Shown here: in pieces, positions 60,577 through 64,000 of the stretch
Layout: every line of letters starts with the position of its first letter
Position numbering within the stretch: the first letter of the stretch is position 1
Assembly: GCA_002243285.1 (NCBI GenBank)
Contig: CP022585.1
Span: 718,501-782,500 of the forward strand
Direction: 5' to 3'
Source of the DNA: Candidatus Fluviicola riflensis
Lineage (GTDB): Bacteria > Bacteroidota > Bacteroidia > Flavobacteriales_D > Crocinitomicaceae
DNA length: 64,000 bases
Position numbers and translations under genes: made by a program
Notes under the pieces: generated by a model
What the model was told of the DNA's origin: nothing
The model's database searches: none
The model's input: only the letters and a program-made list of their open reading frames with translations

Positions 60577-62481
60577 TTATTGCTCAATTAACTCCACTTC
60601 CTCAATCACCAGCTCGGCATTTCCGATATTCTTGAACAGGAATTCCACATTAAATGTAAATTCTCGGAGATGAAACCGCACTTCGAACGAACGGAATTCA
60701 TCGGGTGAAAGTTCATTGGCGTTCATATCGCGCTGACCAATCGGAATCAGCCCATATTCTGCCGAAACAATGAGTTGGCCGACAACCGTATCCGATACCG
60801 TTGCTTTTCCTTTGATTTTGTAACGAACCCGATAATCACCAGGAACCAGCGTGCAATTCGGTCCGGATAAAATGAATTGATCTCTTGCTTCAGGAACCGG
60901 TTTCACATGAATTACCTGTCCTTCTTCGGCTGTTTCCACAAATGCTTCATTAGATGTATGCATTTCAGGAAGTTTGTAAACCTTAGACAACGAAAGGCGT
61001 TTGTATTGCTGAATGTGATGTCCGCCAACCAATTGTTCTTTCCCAACGCGTTTCAACGGAATCTTGAATTGAATCATCGTATCCGGAAAAGAAGTCATCC
61101 AGCCATCCCGAACAATGTACAATTTCGGTTGCGCAAACACCAACGGAACCAATTCCCGGTTTTTGACATCACTCAGATCGTCGGGCGTTGCCACAAGGGT
61201 TTCAGGATACGCACACGAAATGCGGTAAGCGTTCCAATATCCGCCAATCAGGCCAATTTCACCCAATTGCGTAAATTCCTTCGAAACGCTTTTCATCGAA
61301 CGCAACGATTTCCCGTTGACGAATTGCATGTTGTAAATCGGACTTATAGCTCCAACAATTACTACTGTGAGTAATCCTGCTTTCAACAATCGTTTGTAGC
61401 GCTGCGTCAGAATGGCATTTTCAACCAAAATCACGATCAATAAACTCATCGTAATGTAGGAAGCTACGAAATATCGGCGTCCCATTTCGTTGATCAATAC
61501 CCATTGGGAAAGAAGAATTACGCCCATCACGAGGCAAAAATCGAGGAGTAAAAATGTCACCCATTTACGTTGATCGGCCGGTACATTTATTTTTTTTCGA
61601 ATGATTAACACGACAAGAATACCAATGAAAATGGGAGCCAACCAGGTGTAAAGCGTGGTGAAGAAATCATGTTCGCTGTAAAGCATCACATCAAACGTCG
61701 ACCGGAACATCATTGAAAGTCCATCGAGCATTTCGCTGATTCCGTTAAAAGATGCGAAGTCCTCTGTTTTGGCAACAGCGTAACTTTTGGCTAGTAATAT
61801 AAAGTACGTCCAGCCGACAATTCCTGCAAGTGTATAAAGAATTGCTTCTTTCCGAATGATAAATGTGCGTTTTTTGATAAAATGATGAACATACAAAACG
61901 ACAAGAAGAATCGTAATGGTGACAATGCTCAGATCAGAAGCCCAAAGCGCGGCTCCCAAGACAAGATTAATCGCCAAAAGCAATGCATGATTTTTCCAGT
62001 AGAAAAACGATTTGTTTTCAAACTGTAACCGCAACATCAGGAAAATAGCAAAAGCGATGAGGCTGTATTCCACGCCAATGGTGTATCGCGTGAGATCAAT
62101 AAACCGCTGAAACGGGAAAAACCAAATGAGGGCAAAAACCAGTTTTCCGTAACGCGGTTTGATTAAACTCGAAAAACCGATATATCCCAAAATTAGGATC
62201 AGGTAGTTGGAAAGAGAAACTGCTGTCATCGCCGAAGTACCGAAACCTTTCATAAATCCTTGACTCATCAAGGGAATGAGCGATCCGAGCCGGTCTTGTC
62301 CCCAGCAATAAACATCACGCGGCAATTCGAAATAATGCGCCATCAAAATGGCCATGCCGTCGTCGGAATTGAGAAGCGGGTAGTTGGAAGATGCGTAAAA
62401 GGAATAGGAAACAACGATGATCATGCAGATTGCCGTGATAAAGAGCAATTGGGAGCGTTTGTCGTTTTCCTGGAGCGTCAT
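60577..62481 (-). CDS. Multi-pass membrane protein, possible glycosyltransferase
   Basis: A 634-residue membrane protein with about ten hydrophobic helices (residues about 15-400) and a soluble C-terminal domain of about 200 residues (FILSGPNCTLVPGDYRVRYKIKGKA ...). The first loop has LLNSDDGMAILMAHYFELPRD, which is weakly PMT-like. I cannot assign an exact family. It starts just before the GT39-like gene (5-base gap) and is probably made with it. Glycan assembly at the cell envelope is a reasonable guess, not a demonstrated role. Confidence 0.75.
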   Translation of the reverse strand: MTLQENDKRSQLLFITAICMIIVVSYSFYASSNYPLLNSDDGMAILMAHYFELPRDVYCWGQDRLGSLIPLMSQGFMKGFGTSAMTAVSLSNYLILILGYIGFSSLIKPRYGKLVFALIWFFPFQRFIDLTRYTIGVEYSLIAFAIFLMLRLQFENKSFFYWKNHALLLAINLVLGAALWASDLSIVTITILLVVLYVHHFIKKRTFIIRKEAILYTLAGIVGWTYFILLAKSYAVAKTEDFASFNGISEMLDGLSMMFRSTFDVMLYSEHDFFTTLYTWLAPIFIGILVVLIIRKKINVPADQRKWVTFLLLDFCLVMGVILLSQWVLINEMGRRYFVASYITMSLLIVILVENAILTQRYKRLLKAGLLTVVIVGAISPIYNMQFVNGKSLRSMKSVSKEFTQLGEIGLIGGYWNAYRISCAYPETLVATPDDLSDVKNRELVPLVFAQPKLYIVRDGWMTSFPDTMIQFKIPLKRVGKEQLVGGHHIQQYKRLSLSKVYKLPEMHTSNEAFVETAEEGQVIHVKPVPEARDQFILSGPNCTLVPGDYRVRYKIKGKATVSDTVVGQLIVSAEYGLIPIGQRDMNANELSPDEFRSFEVRFHLREFTFNVEFLFKNIGNAELVIEEVELIEQ

Positions 62482-62542
62482 TTAGTAAAAATTGACCGCA
62501 AGATAAGGATGTTTTTTGAGGGAACTAGATTTTAGGGACTTG

Positions 62543-62602
62543 GGGAACCAGGAGACTCCGATTGAGAATGACTTGGTTCCCTAACTCCCCATTTCCTGGT
62601 TC
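62543..62602. repeat. GGGAACCAGG-word inverted repeats
   Basis: GGGAACCA (62543-62550) can pair with TGGTTCCC (62574-62581), or alternatively GAACCAGGA (62545-62553) with TCCTGGTTC (62594-62602). The 120-base gap between the membrane protein and TPR genes is filled with these words and CTCCCC/GGGGA copies. No T run is seen. Confidence 0.45.
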
Positions 62603-62604
62603 TC

Positions 62605-63663
62605 TTACTTAATTCCTTTCAACATCTTTTCTGCCTGTTTGGCGTAATAGCCTTTCTGATCACGGATCACACTGAACAATTCTTTCGCGTCGGTTTTCTC
62701 GCCATTGGCAAGTAATGATTGAGCCAGATACCAGCTTGCTTCTTCGTTGAAGTTGGAAAACGACAATTGCAAACAGGTAGCGAAATGCTGCTTGGCATCT
62801 TCATACTGTTGCAAGTTATAGCAGCACAATCCGGCGTAAAAATGTCCGTTTACATCGTCGGGATATGTTTCCAGGATCAATTGCAAGCGCTGTAGTGACT
62901 GTTTCCATTTTCCACGGCCCACATAATCCATTGTTTTATCGATGTAATCCATATACGGAATTGCAACCGTCGTTACAGTGGTGCTTTCTGCCTCCTGTGT
63001 TCCTCGTTTTTCCTGATCCGCGGGTGTTCCGGTCATTACAATACGCTCGGTTTGAATCGTCGGTTTGGAGCGGTATTGACTGTAATCAATCAGTTTCAAA
63101 TCGTGCAGGTAAATTTCTTTCGCACTTTTCTGAGAAGATACGGCGGGTGTTTCCACAATCGGATCCAACTTCAATGGTTCCAGAATCTGGGTTGGTAATT
63201 CATCGATATCAGTTACCGGAGTAGATTCCGGTTGTTGCTTGATTTCGTGTTGCGTATTCTTCAGCGTCAGAATGGTGATTTGTTTGGAAGCCGGAAGTTC
63301 TTCCATTGTGTCTATAGCAACCGGCATAACGGCATCACTTTGCTCCATGCTCAGTTTTACTTCCTGTTTTGCGGGAAGTTGCTGAGGTGATTCCGGCCAG
63401 AAAAGAATGCTTAAAACAACCGCCAACGAAAGCGTGGCGACACCTATTATATAAGGAGTGGTTTTTTTGAGCCGAAAGCGGCGATCCAAACGACTCATGG
63501 AAGCAGCGGTTAGGCCGTTTTCCGACCACCCGTCCAATGCATCCTGATCAAAGGCGTCATTCACCGAACCTTCGGTTGCACGTTGTACCTCGCTTCCACC
63601 ATTTCGGTAGGCGATCAACTGCTCACGTGTGAGTTTCGACTGATATGTAGATTTATACTTCAT
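62605..63663 (-). CDS. Membrane-anchored TPR protein, possible regulator of the adjacent sigma factor
   Basis: A 352-residue protein: N-terminal cytoplasmic part of about 68 residues, one membrane helix (residues about 70-90, PYIIGVATLSLAVVLSILFW), a long polar linker and a C-terminal TPR domain (about 240-350, with YAGLCCYNLQQYEDAKQHFATCLQLS). Its start overlaps the end of the ECF sigma gene by 11 bases, as anti-sigma genes usually do. However, the N-terminal part lacks a recognised zinc-type anti-sigma motif, so an anti-sigma role is only inferred from position and topology. Confidence 0.82.
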   Translation of the reverse strand: MKYKSTYQSKLTREQLIAYRNGGSEVQRATEGSVNDAFDQDALDGWSENGLTAASMSRLDRRFRLKKTTPYIIGVATLSLAVVLSILFWPESPQQLPAKQEVKLSMEQSDAVMPVAIDTMEELPASKQITILTLKNTQHEIKQQPESTPVTDIDELPTQILEPLKLDPIVETPAVSSQKSAKEIYLHDLKLIDYSQYRSKPTIQTERIVMTGTPADQEKRGTQEAESTTVTTVAIPYMDYIDKTMDYVGRGKWKQSLQRLQLILETYPDDVNGHFYAGLCCYNLQQYEDAKQHFATCLQLSFSNFNEEASWYLAQSLLANGEKTDAKELFSVIRDQKGYYAKQAEKMLKGIK

Positions 63664-64000
63664 GACTTGTTTGTCGTTCCATCCAGATCTTTAAATTGCG
63701 CTTCCCGTTTTGAATAGCGCTTTTCACCGTATTTAAAGGTATGGATAAGTGTTCACTGATTTCTGTATACGATTTTTGTTCCAGGTAAAACAATTCAATG
63801 CATTGGCGCTGCTCATCCTTTAATTCCGGAATGGCTTTCTCCAGCAATTGCAATTGCATCTCAAGCGCCACGGTTTCTTCAAGCGATTCCTCCCGCGGCT
63901 GAGATAATTCATCAATCATCGTTGTATTACCAGGTTTATGCTTGCGTAAAAACTGCAGGCATTCGTTTCTAGTTACCTGGTACAACCACGATTTGAAATG
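63653..64000 (-). CDS. ECF-family RNA polymerase sigma factor, 5' end outside the window
   Basis: The C-terminal ~115 residues of a sigma-70 ECF factor; the frame is open to the right edge of the window (HFKSWLYQVTRNECLQFLRKH), so the N-terminus is missing. Region 2 is cut, and region 4 is complete: ELKDEQRQCIELFYLEQKSYTEISEHLSIPLNTVKSAIQNGKRNLKIWM. It directs RNA polymerase to a small regulon and is probably controlled by the membrane TPR protein that overlaps its end by 11 bases. Confidence 0.93.
   Translation of the reverse strand, partial: HFKSWLYQVTRNECLQFLRKHKPGNTTMIDELSQPREESLEETVALEMQLQLLEKAIPELKDEQRQCIELFYLEQKSYTEISEHLSIPLNTVKSAIQNGKRNLKIWMERQTSHEV

Noticed and set aside
1..64000. 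tRNA or rRNA genes
   Set aside because: I looked in the gaps for GTTCGA-type T-arms and cloverleaf pairing; the matches found lie inside coding sequence or the tsf terminator, and no candidate folded.
1..64000. CRISPR array, integrase, phage or insertion sequence
   Set aside because: No regularly spaced repeats of 24-40 bases, no transposase or integrase frame, and the gene content is housekeeping. The repeats seen are hairpins, not arrays.

Overview
The window looks like chromosomal DNA of a Bacteroidetes bacterium, most likely a Flavobacteriales member of the Crocinitomicaceae/Fluviicola type (the rank is an inference). The support is: a type IX secretion (T9SS) outer-membrane pair porV-porU plus a cargo protein with a T9SS C-terminal sorting domain and SprB-like repeats; at least ten copies of the Bacteroidetes -7 promoter box TAnnTTTG in front of genes; few Shine-Dalgarno sites; an acyl-CoA dehydrogenase/FadN/FadA set; and an E1 alpha/beta fusion typical of the phylum. 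No rRNA, tRNA, CRISPR, phage or insertion sequence was seen. The DNA reads as core chromosome.

Layout. 1-5.7 kb: truncated rnhB, a small secreted protein, a nested inverted-repeat element (1114-1266), a large T9SS cargo protein and fadE. 6-12.7 kb: a HisKA_2-type histidine kinase, then fadA, fadN and a marR regulator in one reverse-strand unit, then a PaaI-type thioesterase and an acidic unknown. 12.8-17.8 kb: a lipoprotein and a 1193-residue secreted WG-repeat-like protein, translationally coupled. 17.8-25.4 kb: DUF2461 protein, S9 peptidase, HTH-Fic protein, E1 fusion, GAF-PP2C phosphatase. 25.4-31.6 kb: porV-porU. 31.7-37 kb: pssA, purS, an aldehyde dehydrogenase, a coiled-coil membrane protein, an RRM protein with a crotonase. 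37-43 kb: a helical unknown, the pheA / DAHP synthase-chorismate mutase operon with its leader, DUF2891, dinB. 43.3-48.8 kb: translation genes rplM-rpsI-rpsB-tsf, a second Fic gene, pyrH-frr-lipoprotein. 48.8-58.5 kb: a UvrD-type helicase-nuclease, an MbnP/MbnH pair, a conserved unknown, a WYL regulator, paaG and a paaH-like dehydrogenase. 58.5-64 kb: two multi-pass membrane proteins (GT39-like), a TPR membrane protein and a truncated ECF sigma factor.

Main points of interest. (1) Upstream of pheA there is a complete amino-acid attenuator: a perfect TAnnTTTG box, a 15-codon leader peptide with consecutive Phe-Phe-Tyr-Tyr codons, competing hairpins and an intrinsic terminator. (2) Two unrelated Fic genes, each with its own DNA-binding domain, both carry a duplicated operator-like motif lying between the -7 box and the start codon. 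(3) A long paired leader sits directly before rpsB. (4) Several intergenic hairpins are built of short repeated words, including a perfect 24-bp inverted repeat. (5) A similar palindrome lies upstream of both fadE and marR. (6) An MbnP/MbnH pair, both predicted lipoproteins, occurs without other methanobactin genes.

Together the genes describe a heterotroph with fatty-acid and possibly aryl/branched-chain acyl-CoA oxidation (fadE, fadN, fadA, paaG, paaH-like, liuC-like crotonase, E1 fusion), T9SS-dependent surface proteins, and ordinary housekeeping functions. All functions are assigned by reading motifs; no database search was run.
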